A DNA stretch of 64,000 bases, taken from NCBI RefSeq assembly GCF_023277745.1, contig NZ_CP086322.1, positions 186,001 through 250,000 on the forward strand. Reading direction: 5' to 3'. Numbering within the stretch: position 1 is the first letter of the stretch; every line of letters begins with the position of its first letter. Position numbers and translations under genes: made by a program. Source of the DNA: Streptomyces halobius. Lineage in GTDB: Bacteria > Actinomycetota > Actinomycetes > Streptomycetales > Streptomycetaceae. Of this stretch, positions 54,090 through 63,424 are shown piece by piece. The notes beneath the pieces were generated by a model. The model was not told where the DNA came from. It was given only the letters and a program-made list of their open reading frames with translations, and did not search any database.

Positions 54090-54270
54090 CCTCGGTTCCG
54101 GGAGTACTGGAGTTGCCCCTGGCGAAGCCTCCGGTCTGGCGAGGCAGAGGAGGGCTTGGGTGTGGTGTTTTCCCTGGGTGATCTTCTTGTCGTAGTAGGC
54201 GCCGCTCGGCCCCACCGCCTGGACCAGCACGCTGGGCACCATCGCTGTGCCACCCTTCTGGGCCTCGCCG
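54090..54270 (-). pseudogene. IS110-type transposase, C-terminal scrap
   Basis: The minus strand reads VGPSGAYYDKKITQGKHHTQ and ALLCLARP. It resembles the end of IS110 transposases (YY.RKR..GK.H.QA.LALARR). Only about 40 residues are recognisable. Confidence 0.5.
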
Positions 54271-54494
54271 CAGCCCCACTGACCCGCAGCGGCGACGATC
54301 AGGGAGCTGAGCGGAGCGGCTGACGTCCAGGCTGACTTGCCCACCGCCCGACGCGGTGCCTGGGGAGACGCTGTGGCTTGGGCTTCGCCTGCTCTCCAGC
54401 TTGATGACCGACGGTCGGATGACTGCTGGAATGCGATCACCGCTGGTCGGTCGTCCCATGGAGGAAACGAGGTATGCCCTACGGAGGTCGACCC

Positions 54495-55421
54495 ATGGCA
54501 CGTCCGGTGTGGAGCGGTTCGCTGACCTTCGGGTTGGTGACGTTGCCCATCAAGCTGTACACGGCGACGGACAGCCACACCCTGCACTTCCATCAACTCC
54601 AGCGCGGCACCTCCGACCGGGTCCGCCACCAGCGGATCAACGAGCGCACCGGTGAAGAGGTCGCTGCCGACGACATCGTCAAGGGGCTCGATACCGGCGA
54701 CGAATACGTACTGGTCGAGCCGGAGGAACTGGACGACATCGCACCGGGACGGTCCAAGGCGCTGGAGATCAGCGGCTTCGTGGACCTGGCCGAGGTCAAG
54801 CCGATCTTCTTCGACCGGACCTACTACCTGGGCCCGAAGGGCAAGGAGTACGCCAAGGTCCACGCCCTGCTGCACAAGGCGCTCGGCCGGTCCGGCAAAG
54901 CCGGCATCGCCACATTCGTGATGCGCAACCGCGAGTACCTGGTCGCGGTCAAGGCCGAGGACGACATCCTCGCGCTCCACACCCTGCACTGGGCGGACGA
55001 AGTCCGCGCCCCGCACAAGGAAGTGGCCGACCTGCCGGGCAGACCGAAGATCACCGACCGCGAACTGAAGACCGCGCACCAGCTGATCGAAGCCCTCGGC
55101 ACACCATGGGATCCCGAGGACTACCACGACACCTGTCAGGAACGCGTTCGCGAGCTCGTCGAGGCCAAGAGCAAGGGAGAGACGGTGGAGAGAGTCGAGC
55201 AAGCGCCCGAATCCACCAATGTCATCGACCTGATGGACGCACTCCACGCCAGCGTGGTAAGAGCGAGGGGAGAACGAAAGAGTCACCGCAGGCGCCGTAT
55301 CAAGCGTTCCGAACTGGAACGGCGCAGCAAAGCGGAACTCTATGAACTCGCCGCTGAGGCCAACGTCCGAGGTCGCTTATCGATGAACCGTGCTGACCTC
55401 GTCAAGGCACTCTCCGCCTGA
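54495..55421 (+). CDS. ku: Ku protein for non-homologous end joining
   Basis: 308 residues from the ATG at 54495, with GGAGG seven bases upstream. It begins [20 protein letters not shown], the standard bacterial Ku start, and contains [40 protein letters not shown] and [20 protein letters not shown] of the DNA-encircling core. The C-terminus (~250-308) is basic ([16 protein letters not shown]) and ends in a SAP-like motif ([20 protein letters not shown]), which in Ku proteins helps DNA and ligase binding. Ku dimers thread onto DNA ends and recruit LigD. A LigD-type phosphoesterase gene lies 700 bases away, on the other strand. Confidence 0.97.
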   Translation: MARPVWSGSLTFGLVTLPIKLYTATDSHTLHFHQLQRGTSDRVRHQRINERTGEEVAADDIVKGLDTGDEYVLVEPEELDDIAPGRSKALEISGFVDLAEVKPIFFDRTYYLGPKGKEYAKVHALLHKALGRSGKAGIATFVMRNREYLVAVKAEDDILALHTLHWADEVRAPHKEVADLPGRPKITDRELKTAHQLIEALGTPWDPEDYHDTCQERVRELVEAKSKGETVERVEQAPESTNVIDLMDALHASVVRARGERKSHRRRRIKRSELERRSKAELYELAAEANVRGRLSMNRADLVKALSA

Positions 55422-55578
55422 TGCGCTCACGGCAACTGTTGGAGACACTCTTCGGCTCATACGGTGGGTACGCCGGGACACCTGGGTCGGCACCGTGCGC
55501 GATTGCCCCGTCCGCAGACAAGGATCACAGTGGAAAGGAGAGGTCTCTGCTTGAACGCGAAGATCCGGAGCGGCCGTC

Positions 55579-55737
55579 ATGACGTCTTCCCCGGCCTTGA
55601 TCTCGGCGTTCGCCGTGGTGTGGGCGTTGACACTCGCGTGCCTGGTGCTGTTGGTGTGCCGCTGGTCGCGGCCCAGCAACGCAGCGCCCCGGGATCGTGG
55701 CGGGGTCGACGGCATGGGCGGGGAGAGGGAGGCATGA
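55579..55737 (+). CDS. 52-residue single-helix membrane protein
   Basis: An ATG at 55579 starts a helix (SAFAVVWALTLACLVLLVCR) followed by a basic and Gly-rich tail. Its stop overlaps the next ATG as ATGA, which argues for real, coupled translation. No family recognised. Confidence 0.55.
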   Translation: MTSSPALISAFAVVWALTLACLVLLVCRWSRPSNAAPRDRGGVDGMGGEREA

Positions 55738-56003
55738 AGCGCCCGCGCACAGGTACGGAGCCGCTCACGGCCCGCAGCGCTCTGCGGCTCCGGCTGATAC
55801 TCGCAGCCATCGGCCTGGTGGCCTTCACCGCGGGAACCTTTCGTTTCGCGATCTGGACGAGCGGTACGACCGCGGACGAATCTCCCGGTCCCACCGTTCT
55901 GCTCGTTCTGACCGTGGTCTGTGGCGTGCTCGCGCTCACCGCGGCACTGGACCTCGTCGTCGTCCTCCGCCGGTTGCGGCGCAAGCGGAGCACGGCGGCA
56001 TAA
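55734..56003 (+). CDS. two-helix membrane protein, DUF6343-like
   Basis: 89 residues. RPRTGTEPLTARSALRLRLI followed by two hydrophobic helices (LAAIGLVAFTAGTFRFAI and TVLLVLTVVCGVLALTAALD) and a basic end (VVVLRRLRRKRS). The RTG.EP.TARSALRLRL start is what I associate with DUF6343. Coupled by ATGA to the 52-residue protein before it; GGGAGAGGGAGG precedes the start. Function unknown. Confidence 0.7.
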   Translation: MKRPRTGTEPLTARSALRLRLILAAIGLVAFTAGTFRFAIWTSGTTADESPGPTVLLVLTVVCGVLALTAALDLVVVLRRLRRKRSTAA

Positions 56004-56109
56004 CCAGAAACGGCCGCGTCGTCGATCGCACGGAGAATTCCGGGAGAGCCTGCTCCGGTCGGCCTCAGCCGAAGGCATCTGACACCTATGGATCTCGCGG
56101 TCCGTCGTG

Positions 56110-56706
56110 TCATCCCGCGGCGACGTCCTCCACGGTGCGGCCGGTCCGCACCGAGGCAGGTTCGGAGCTCACCGGGTTACGGCGGGCATCGGCCTCCTCG
56201 TCCCTGACCTTCACCAGAATCCACCGCTCCTTCTCGCCCTCGTGCCCCGTCCGTGTCAGTGCGTAGCCGCCCCGGAGCTTCTCTCCCTCCAGCCACACCT
56301 TCACATGGCCTTCGCCGACCCCCTTGGCCACGGGGACCTTCTTCCCACCGCGCTCGGCCAGGTTCCGGTACGTGCCCGCGTCCCAGACGATGACCGCACC
56401 GGCCCCGTACTCCCCCTCCGGGATGGTGCCTTCGAAGTCGACGTAGTCCACGGGATGGTCCTCGGTGCGCATGGCCAGGCGTTTCTCCCGTGGATCGGTG
56501 GACAGGCCCTTGGGCACCGACCACGACTTCAGCACCCCGTCCGCCTCGAGCCGGAAGTCGTAGTGCAGGGAGGTGGCCGCGTGTTTCTGCACGACGAAGC
56601 GCCGTCTGCCGCCCCTGCCCGAGGCACCGCCCATCGGTTCGGGTGTGCGCTCAGCGTGCCGCTTGGAGCGGTACTGCTCCAGTGAGCTCTCAGCCTTGCC
56701 GGACAT
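56110..56706 (-). CDS. LigD-type 3'-phosphoesterase, stand-alone
   Basis: 198 residues from the ATG at 56706. The catalytic core is FVVQKHAATSLHYDFRLEAD (His-x6-His-x-Asp), VLKSWSVPKGLSTDPREKRL, the DHPVDYVDFEGTIPEGEYGA block with the second-site His, and VIVWDAGTY; KLRGGYALTRTG and ERWILVKVRDE complete the fold. In LigD this domain trims 3'-phosphate and ribonucleotide ends before ligation. Here no polymerase or ligase domain follows. The Lys/Arg-rich N-terminus (about 40 residues) may bind DNA. With the nearby Ku gene it forms an end-joining island. Confidence 0.93.
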   Translation of the reverse strand: MSGKAESSLEQYRSKRHAERTPEPMGGASGRGGRRRFVVQKHAATSLHYDFRLEADGVLKSWSVPKGLSTDPREKRLAMRTEDHPVDYVDFEGTIPEGEYGAGAVIVWDAGTYRNLAERGGKKVPVAKGVGEGHVKVWLEGEKLRGGYALTRTGHEGEKERWILVKVRDEEADARRNPVSSEPASVRTGRTVEDVAAG

Positions 56707-56800
56707 GTTCGACAACTCCCTTCCTGTCGGAGCGAGCGGAGCGACGTCGAGCCGTGTGGTCGGTCCTTCTCCGCTTCCCCTCATGAGGGTCTGTTTCCGC

Positions 56801-58153
56801 TCATGGGGGGCTGTCCTCTCCGGAGTTCCCTTCTCCTGCTTCTCCTGCGGGAGGTGGGGCCGGCACCTCCGGCGCCGTGTGCTCCAGCGGGACCGCGTGC
56901 GCACGCACCAGGCCGAGCTGTACGCCCTGGCGGGGCAGCAACGCATCGAACAGCCAGTCGACAGCGACCCGGACCCGGTTGCCGGGCATCGCCAGCAGGT
57001 GGTAGCCCCGGGTGACCGCACCCGCGGCCAGACCTGACAGTGGCACCTTGAACGGATTCGCGGCGGCCTGGGTGCCGCCGAGGTCGACCACGAAGCCCAG
57101 GTCGCGGTGCGTGTACGGGCGGCGGGTGCCGTGCCCATGGGAAGCGGCGATGTTGTGTGCGGCCGCCCTCCCCTGGCGTACGGCGTGCTGCGCGGTCATG
57201 GGCGCGATCTCGCCCGGGCGGGCAGGGTCGGGCACCGCCGCCGCGTCACCGCAGGCGAACACCTCTGGATGGCCGGGGACGTTCAGGTACTCGTCGACGA
57301 TCAGACGGCCTTTCTCCGTCGCCAGGCCCAGATCGGCGACGAGGGGATCGGGGCGCGCTCCGACACACCAGATGAGGGACCGGGTGGGCACGAATCGGTC
57401 ATCGGTCAGGCGCACGCCGTCCTTGGTGGCCTCCGCCACCGAGGTGCCGGTGAGCACCTCCACGCCGCGCCTGGCCAGCACTCGGGAGGCGGTCTGCGAC
57501 ATGCGTGGGTGGAGTTCGGGGAGCACCCGCGGCGCGAGGTCGAGCAGCAGCCATCGTGGCCGCTCCCCACCGTCCAGCCGGGGGTGCCGACGGGCGAGCG
57601 CGTCGGTGAACAGCTGTCCGTGCGCGGCCACCTCCGTGCCGGTGTAGCCCGCTCCGACCACGACGAACGTGCACCGTGCGGCGCGTTCGCGCCCGTCGTC
57701 GGTGGCGTCGGCCAGCTCGATCTGACGGGTGATGTGATCCCTCAGGTAGAGCGCCTCAGGCATGCCGCGGAAACCGTGGGCGTGCTCCACCACGCCGGGG
57801 ATGGGCAGCAGTTTGTTGACGCTGCCGACGGCGAGGACCAGCCGGTCGTAGCCGAGGGCACGGTGGTTGCCCTCCGGATCGGTCCAACCGACCCGGTGGC
57901 GGTCCAGGTCGATCGCGTCGGCCTCGCCCAGGACCAGGCGGACCCCGGGCAGGGTGCCGGTGAGGGGGAGCGCCACCCTGCGCGGCTCCAGGATGCCCGT
58001 GGCCACTTCGGGCAGCAGTGGCACATACAGGAAGTAGTCGGTCGGGTTGACCAGTACGATCTCGGCCGCGCCGCGGGCGAGGCGGCACAGCCTGCGGGCC
58101 GTCGTAAGGCCCGCGAACCCGGCTCCCACGATCACGATGCGTGGTCGGCTCAT
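56801..58153 (-). CDS. type II NADH dehydrogenase-like FAD oxidoreductase
   Basis: 450 residues. FAD-binding GxGxxG at the start (RIVIVGAGFAGLTTARRL), a second dinucleotide motif TFVVVGAGYTGTEVAAHGQL near residue 165 for NADH, and the FAD ribityl motif EVFACGDAAAVPDPARPGEI near 300. The segment DYFLYVPLLPEVATGILEPR is typical of NDH-2 enzymes. These single-subunit enzymes pass electrons from NADH to quinone at the membrane surface without pumping protons; the C-terminal hydrophobic stretch (TRGYHLLAMPGNRVRVAVDW) fits membrane attachment. It ends with a Pro/Glu-rich tail. The next gene upstream (MBL-fold) ends 12 bases before it. Confidence 0.92.
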   Translation of the reverse strand: MSRPRIVIVGAGFAGLTTARRLCRLARGAAEIVLVNPTDYFLYVPLLPEVATGILEPRRVALPLTGTLPGVRLVLGEADAIDLDRHRVGWTDPEGNHRALGYDRLVLAVGSVNKLLPIPGVVEHAHGFRGMPEALYLRDHITRQIELADATDDGRERAARCTFVVVGAGYTGTEVAAHGQLFTDALARRHPRLDGGERPRWLLLDLAPRVLPELHPRMSQTASRVLARRGVEVLTGTSVAEATKDGVRLTDDRFVPTRSLIWCVGARPDPLVADLGLATEKGRLIVDEYLNVPGHPEVFACGDAAAVPDPARPGEIAPMTAQHAVRQGRAAAHNIAASHGHGTRRPYTHRDLGFVVDLGGTQAAANPFKVPLSGLAAGAVTRGYHLLAMPGNRVRVAVDWLFDALLPRQGVQLGLVRAHAVPLEHTAPEVPAPPPAGEAGEGNSGEDSPP

Positions 58154-58165
58154 ACTCGCTTCCTA

Positions 58166-58810
58166 TCAGGAAGCCCTGCCGGAGTCCGGGAAGGGCACAC
58201 TCGGGCGGAGCGTATAGGTACGGCCTTCGCTGCCCCATTCTCCCACCTCCGGCTCCAGACCGGCATCCATGGCCCGGATGCAGGAGCGGCCGATATGTGC
58301 ATAGACGACGCGCCGCACCCTGTTGCACACAGCCTGTTCGCCGACCTCGGCCACGCTCGCGTGGCCGCCCACGCCGCCGCGAAAGCGAATCGGCCGCTCC
58401 CAGGCAGCGGCCTCGGCGAACATCAGGTCCGTGCCCGCGGCCCACGCCGGAAACTCCCAAAACTCAGGTGCCCACACGACCATCCGGTCGCCGACCGCGA
58501 TGCGGTACCCGTACGTGGGGTGCGACGTGTGCACCACCGGGCACAGACTCACGCGCACCGACCCCAGCACCGCGCTTCCGGCCCGCAGTTCGACACCACG
58601 GTCCGCGGCCGTTCGCCGCAGGGCCGAGCGCAACTCGGCCCGCTCATCGGTGACCAGCCAGGCATCCACGCGCCGCGGCGGATCGGCGCCCGGGCCGCCG
58701 TCGAAGGCGACCCGCCGTTGGCCGTACCGCAGCAACAGGCCGGCTGGAGCGAACCGCGGTGAATTCATCGCGCCCACCCCCAGTAGGGTCAACCTCAGAG
58801 GTCGCATCAT
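58166..58810 (-). CDS. MBL-fold metallohydrolase-like protein
   Basis: 214 residues. The start RLTLLGVGAMNSPRFAPAGL and RRVAFDGGPGADPPRRVDAW resemble the first strands of the metallo-beta-lactamase fold, and VVHTSHPTYGYRIAVGDRMV with WAPEFWEFP and GGHASVAEVGEQA match later metal-site and loop regions. The usual HxHxDH motif is not present; AWLVTDERAEL stands at that place. It is therefore an atypical member whose activity is unclear. Short 12-base gap to the NDH-2 gene and 22 bases from the rhodanese gene suggest one operon of three. Confidence 0.7.
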   Translation of the reverse strand: MMRPLRLTLLGVGAMNSPRFAPAGLLLRYGQRRVAFDGGPGADPPRRVDAWLVTDERAELRSALRRTAADRGVELRAGSAVLGSVRVSLCPVVHTSHPTYGYRIAVGDRMVVWAPEFWEFPAWAAGTDLMFAEAAAWERPIRFRGGVGGHASVAEVGEQAVCNRVRRVVYAHIGRSCIRAMDAGLEPEVGEWGSEGRTYTLRPSVPFPDSGRAS

Positions 58811-58832
58811 GATCGTATCGCGTACGACTCGG

Positions 58833-59522
58833 TTACGCGGTGGACTGAAGGACCTGTTCGGCGTATTGGCGCGTCAGGAGGCCGAGGAGTTGGCCCTCCG
58901 GGGCGGTGACGAGGATGGCGTCGACTCCTTTCTGTTTCATGCGTTCAACCAGGGGTTCGAGCGGCTCGTTCGCACGGACGGTGGCGGGCCCGGGCCGCAT
59001 CGCCTGCGCAATCGTGCGCTTGTCGCGCAGCTCATCCGCGTCGGCGGACAGCGTCCCGTGCACGACGCGCTGCTCGTCGAGGACGACGAAGAAGCCCCCG
59101 GTGTGAGCCGCCGATTGCTCGGCCACGTCCCGCGGGGACGCATCGATGTCGCAGGTGGGAACACCCGGATCGGCGATGTCACCCGCTCGTCGAACCTTTG
59201 TTGCCCGGCCGTGGCGCGGCAGTCCGGCGGCCAACCAGTCGGTCTTGCCGGGCATGTAGTCGTAGACCTGGCCGAAGCCGAGGTGTTCCAGGCGGTGGGC
59301 GGCCCGGGGGCTCACGTCGCACAGCCAGTCGTAACAGTACACGATGACCGGGCGTTCCGGGTCGAGCCGCTCACGTGCCTCGCGGTCGAGATGGCGTAGC
59401 GGGATGTTGATCGCCCCGGCGATGTGTTCATCGTCGTAATCTGCGGCGGGTAGGACCTCGACAAGCTGACCGCCCTGGGCGAGCAGCCGTTGGACCTCGC
59501 CCCGTTCAACGCGTTTCGGCAT
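58833..59522 (-). CDS. rhodanese domain fused to a CBS-domain module
   Basis: 229 residues from the ATG at 59522, with GGAGG seven bases upstream; an in-frame start at 59615 is less likely. Residues 1-~105 are a rhodanese domain: LVEVLPAADYDDEHIAGAIN and the active loop VIVYCYDWLCDVSPRAAHRL (Cys-x4-Cys). Residues ~115-229 form a CBS pair (GFFVVLDEQRVVHGTLSADA and ERMKQKGVDAILVTAPEGQL). CBS modules sense adenine nucleotides, so sulphur transfer or a redox function may be energy-regulated; this is inference. First gene of the apparent rhodanese-MBL-NDH2 operon. Confidence 0.92.
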   Translation of the reverse strand: MPKRVERGEVQRLLAQGGQLVEVLPAADYDDEHIAGAINIPLRHLDREARERLDPERPVIVYCYDWLCDVSPRAAHRLEHLGFGQVYDYMPGKTDWLAAGLPRHGRATKVRRAGDIADPGVPTCDIDASPRDVAEQSAAHTGGFFVVLDEQRVVHGTLSADADELRDKRTIAQAMRPGPATVRANEPLEPLVERMKQKGVDAILVTAPEGQLLGLLTRQYAEQVLQSTA

Positions 59523-59691
59523 GCGTTTCACCTCCCGGCGTTGTGGTGCGGTACGGCGGTTCTCGTGGAGGCGATCGCCTGCCGGTGGGCCACTCGATGC
59601 CCGAACAGTCGCCATCTGCGGCCATGACCGCCACGAGCCGTGCGCGATCGGCCATCCTGCTGCTCCGCGGCGTCACCACGACGTGCTTCCT

Positions 59692-59946
59692 TCAGATGCC
59701 GCCGCGCGGCGTGTTCCCGGCGGACGGTCCGCACATCCCGCCCAGGAGAAGGCTCAGCCCGAGCATGCCCACAGCGCCGACGATGGCCCCGACGACGAAG
59801 AGCACTTCGGTGGAACCGGTGATCTGGTAGCCGAACACCGTGAAGGCTTGGGTGAGCTCGTGGGCACTGCCCGCATTGGTCACCACCGCGGCCACCCCGA
59901 CGACGATCGCAGGCACCAGGAGGACGAGTCCAACGACCACGATCAT
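59692..59946 (-). CDS. small two-helix membrane protein
   Basis: 84 residues from the ATG at 59946, with GGAG a few bases upstream. Helix one: MIVVVGLVLLVPAIVVGVAA; then HELTQAFTVFGYQITGSTEV; helix two: LFVVGAIVGAVGMLGLSLLL. Streptomycete homologues known to me continue with a basic tail such as HAARRxLKEARR, and here that tail (EHAARRHLKEARR) lies in another frame directly after helix two. So a one-base shift near 59740 may have shortened it. Function unknown. Confidence 0.6.
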   Translation of the reverse strand: MIVVVGLVLLVPAIVVGVAAVVTNAGSAHELTQAFTVFGYQITGSTEVLFVVGAIVGAVGMLGLSLLLGGMCGPSAGNTPRGGI

Positions 59947-59954
59947 GACGCACT

Positions 59955-60264
59955 CCGAAGATCGACGTGCATGTCTCCTTCCGGACTGCGTGGGGGCGGT
60001 GGTATCCACCCTCGCTGGTGGACGGGGCGCCGGCCAGGTCGACTTTGATGCGGCGCCCCTCCACTTCCTGGTGGTTGAGTGTGTCAATGGCCGCCGCAGC
60101 TTCGCTGTCGGAGCTGAAGGTGATGAAGCCGAAGCCCCTGGAGCGGTCTGTATCACGGCCACGCATGACGATGCAGTCGAGGACCTTGCACACGGCGAGA
60201 ATGCCCGGGCGGGGGTCTCATCGGTCGTGTCCCGGCTCAAGTTGCCTACATAAACCTTCGCCAC
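59955..60264 (-). pseudogene. RRM-type RNA-binding protein, frameshifted
   Basis: A GTG at 60264 starts AKVYVGNLSRDTTDETPARA (RNP2 is VYVGNL). After a one-base shift at about 60195 the frame continues VLDCIVMRGRDTDRSRGFGF and ITFSSDSEAAAAIDTLNHQE (RNP1 is RGFGFITF), then GRRIKVDLAGAP. This is a single RRM domain as in small bacterial RNA-binding proteins. The glycine-rich end and stop are missing, as the shifted frame runs on. Decay or sequencing error. Confidence 0.7.
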
Positions 60265-60909
60265 GCCGATCTCCTCACACGGGGAACTCCGGTTGCCCAA
60301 GGCGACACCCGCAAGATTCCGCCCAATGTGCCGTGGCGCATCACGCCATGCGCCACGTCCTGTGCTCGGGGCTCCGGACAGGGGGCTTCACCACCATGCT
60401 GAGGCTTTTCCGCCGACCCGGCCAGGCGACCGATGGCCAGTCGAAGTCAGCCTCGCTCTGGGTGCAGCGCGGCTTGGTCCCCTGTGCCTTCGGGATCGTA
60501 AACGGTCAGTCGGATGGACCGGGTGCTCAGCAGGGTGACCCCATCCGTAGGGCACGGTGGCTTGCTTCCGCAAGCAGGACCGGACTGGCATCAGGATGCG
60601 AGTCGGAGGAGACTATATGGGTGCTGGGCATCGTCTTCCGAGGCTCAGCCGCTGACGGCCCAGCGGGTACGTGGGTATCGCTGGTGAGCAACAGCGATAG
60701 ATGAGAGCCGTCCGAGCCATCCCGGGCGTTTGGGCCTGTTGCGTCCTCGTCGGCCGACCGATACGGGCCCTCACGAAATCCACGATGGAATTTGTGGGCG
60801 TCTTGGCCGGGAAAACGCGTTCGCTTCGAGCATTGGTTTCTACGCCACTGCAGTACGCAGTTTCCCGAGCACCACTAGTGGCATCGGAATGCACGGTTGG
60901 AGGGCTGCC

Positions 60910-61869
60910 ATGACCACGTTCGGGTACTTCCTGGCCTGCGAGGAATTCGGCCCTGACGACCTGTTGGAACAAGCGAGGATGGCCGAGCAGGCCGGCTTCC
61001 GGGAGTTGTGGCTCTCCGATCACTATCACCCCTGGAACGACGCGCAGGGCAACAGCCCATTCGTCTGGTCGGTGATCGGCGGGCTTTCGCAAGTGACGTC
61101 CCTCCCAGTGGAGACAGCGGTGACCTGTCCGACCGTGCGCACTCACCCGGCGGTGATCGCCCATGCCACGGCCACGTCGCAGGTCATGCTGGGTGGCCGA
61201 TTCCGGCTGGGACTGGGCAGCGGCGAGGCGCTCAACGAGCACATCCTCGGTGGCGACTGGCCGCAGGCAGCCGTGCGACTGGAGATGCTCGAAGAAGCTG
61301 TGGGAATCATCCGTCGACTGCTCACCGGGGAGGAGATCAGCCACCACGGCAAGCACTACACCGTGGAGAACGCCCGGCTCTACACCGTCCCCGATCAGAG
61401 CGTCCCTATCGAAATATCGGGCTTCGGACCCGAGGCCACGGCGCTGGCCGGCCGTATCGGCGACGGCTACATCACGATGATGCCGGACGAGGATCTGGTC
61501 GCCGAGTACCGCAAGAACGGTGGTGAGGGGAAACCGGCGCGGGGTGGCATGAAGGTGTGCTGGAACCATGACCGCATGGAGGCGGTCCGCACGGTACACC
61601 GGCTGTGGCCGAACCTGTTCCTGCCCGGGGAGCTGGCTCAGCTGCTGCCCACACCTCGTCACTTCGCACAAGCTTGCGAACTGGTCACCGAACACATGGT
61701 TTCCGACGCGATCACCTGCGGCGACGATGTGGACCAGCACGTGAGCGCGCTTCAGTCCTACGTCGACGCTGGCTTCGACAGTGTTTACGTCACACAAATC
61801 GGGCCTGATCAGCGTGGGTTCTTCGACTTCTACCGCACCAAGGTGCTGCCACAACTCCCGAGTGATTGA
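60910..61869 (+). CDS. F420-dependent LLM-class oxidoreductase
   Basis: 319 residues from the ATG at 60910, with GGAGG seven bases upstream. TFGYFLACEEFGPDDLLEQA, AGFRELWLSDHYHPWNDAQG, RFRLGLGSGEALNEHILGGD and SGFGPEATALAGRIGDGYIT are typical of the glucose-6-phosphate-dehydrogenase-like subgroup of luciferase-like (LLM) F420 enzymes. The SGEALNEH motif contacts cofactor in that group. Substrate unknown; members reduce or oxidise diverse compounds using F420. It is a lone gene on the plus strand. Confidence 0.93.
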   Translation: MTTFGYFLACEEFGPDDLLEQARMAEQAGFRELWLSDHYHPWNDAQGNSPFVWSVIGGLSQVTSLPVETAVTCPTVRTHPAVIAHATATSQVMLGGRFRLGLGSGEALNEHILGGDWPQAAVRLEMLEEAVGIIRRLLTGEEISHHGKHYTVENARLYTVPDQSVPIEISGFGPEATALAGRIGDGYITMMPDEDLVAEYRKNGGEGKPARGGMKVCWNHDRMEAVRTVHRLWPNLFLPGELAQLLPTPRHFAQACELVTEHMVSDAITCGDDVDQHVSALQSYVDAGFDSVYVTQIGPDQRGFFDFYRTKVLPQLPSD

Positions 61870-62581
61870 ACTCTTCGCCTCCCAATCACCGGTCGCCTGA
61901 AGGACTCGCCACTGGCCAGGTGTTCCCGCAGGCCGCAAGCAGGCACGAATCCGATCGTGCAGATCGACGATCGTACAGATCGACGCGGGCACGCGGCAGA
62001 GACGGGCCATAACCCGGTTCCGTGGCGTGCGCCATCGGCTCAGGCAGATGACAGGTCATGTGTCGGGCATGTCTTCCCAAGTGATACGGATCATCGGTCA
62101 GCGCTGCCCCTGGTTGCTCCGGGTCACCGTTCTTAACGGCGGGCGTCCACATCGTCTCTTCCGACTCCCCCAACGGGGACGACGCGCGCCAGCGTTTCAT
62201 ACCGCGACGGCCGCGGAGACACGAGGACATGTCGCATGAGCTGCTGCAAAATCCCGTTTCGGGACAGTGGAGTGAACGTCGCCCACTCGGGGAGCACGCC
62301 GACGACCAGGGGGCGCAGGTGCTCGCCGGCGCGGTCAGACTCGAAGGCTGACGGTTCAAGGATCCTGCCGCGCTGAAAGCGGCACGCTGGCATATGCGGT
62401 TCAGCGGTTTACGAGCGGGTAGTACCTTGATCGTTCCGCCCCGGGCCGCTCCATCGCATAGGGCTTGCCCCGCGACGGCACACGGCCCCGGTACCCGCCA
62501 CGGGCGCCGGGGCCGACTGTCTGCTGCTTCTCTCCCGACCAGCCGCTGGGAGGCGCGTAGTCCCAGAAAGGCCGGGTATTG
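61870..62581. other. no supportable gene
   Basis: 700 bases without a convincing frame. A minus frame at 62133-62393 includes HLRPLVVGVLPEWATFTPLS but has no start signal or recognisable family. The region should include the promoter for the small secreted protein that follows. Confidence 0.4.
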
Positions 62582-62848
62582 ATGTGCACGACTGATCACA
62601 CAGCGTGTTCACCGACTGGCCCCTTGCGCACTCGACGGATGCTCGGCGTGCTCGCCGCCTCTGCCATGCTGGCGACCTTGGCGCCCTTCGGCGCCTCCGC
62701 TGCTCAAGCTCAACCTCGTACCGGTCACGCCCACCCCACCGGCGTCTCCGCCCGCACGTGCATCAAGGGTGGCGGCAAAGTCATGAGGGTGAATGCCAAA
62801 TTGAAGGTCTGTGTCGGCGGCAGGTACGGCGGCCAGCGCATTATTTGA
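62582..62848 (+). CDS. small secreted protein
   Basis: 88 residues from the ATG at 62582. A signal peptide (RRMLGVLAASAMLATLAPFG ending near ASAAQAQ) is followed by a short basic mature part with two Cys: SARTCIKGGGKVMRVNAKLK and VCVGGRYGGQRI. The mature peptide of about 40 residues with one possible disulphide could be an extracellular peptide; no family recognised. A hairpin at 62916-62957 ends the gene. Confidence 0.65.
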   Translation: MCTTDHTACSPTGPLRTRRMLGVLAASAMLATLAPFGASAAQAQPRTGHAHPTGVSARTCIKGGGKVMRVNAKLKVCVGGRYGGQRII

Positions 62849-62915
62849 TGCCAGCGAGAAAGGCGTGAAGGTCGGCGCGGCTCTTGCCCCCGGGTGCTGT
62901 TCACCGACGGGCAGC

Positions 62916-62957
62916 CTACGGCCCCGCCGCCGCTCTAAAGCGACGCCGGGGCCGTAG
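62916..62957 (+). terminator. hairpin after the small secreted gene
   Basis: ctacggccccg and cggggccgtag form an 11-bp stem about 70 bases after the stop. Likely terminator, possibly used from both sides since the minus-strand remnant at 63011 points toward it. Confidence 0.7.
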
Positions 62958-63010
62958 CGTCTTGCCGCAGGATGCGCCCCAGAGGATCAATCAGGCCGCA
63001 TTACCGCAGG

Positions 63011-63424
63011 TCAGGGCTTCTTCTTATCCTCCTCGGCGTCGTGTGGCACCTTGTAGGCAATGCCGTCAGGCGTGTCGTCCAGCCTCCGCCGCTCCCTGCG
63101 CGCCCTCGCCCGGTCCTCAGCGGACGCATCCGTGATGTCCAGGTAGATCTGATCGGTCATCGGCAATGTCGTACGCAGCCCTTGGCGTACGCGACGTGCC
63201 TGTTTGCGGAACTGCAGCAGCGCCTTGACGAGTGACGCCCCCTCAGCGAGCAAGGCGACGCCGAGGACGGAGAACCCCTGCGAGGTAACCGGCACGTGAT
63301 TCGGTGTGGTCGGCACGGTGGGCTTCGATGCCCTGGAAGAAGGAGAAGCAGCCGCCGATGACGAAGATGCCGACCGCGGCGACGGCGGTGGAGGCTCCGA
63401 GCGGCATGGAGCGAAGCCATCAGT
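63011..63424 (-). pseudogene. cation diffusion facilitator-like transporter, C-terminal remnant
   Basis: One frame reads MPLGASTAVAAVGIFVIGGC and FSFFQGIEA, a transmembrane segment of CDF-type pumps. Another continues GFSVLGVALLAEGASLVKAL and LQFRKQARRVRQGLRT with MTDQIYLDITDASAEDRARA, like the CDF cytoplasmic end. The first half of the transporter and its metal-binding HxxxD motifs are absent. It starts right at the stop of the GH15 gene, so a deletion may have joined them. Confidence 0.45.

Noticed and set aside
53661..55286. 541-residue minus-strand frame
   Set aside because: Antisense to the cis-prenyltransferase end and to Ku; only the IS110-like scrap at about 54.1-54.27 kb in it looks real.
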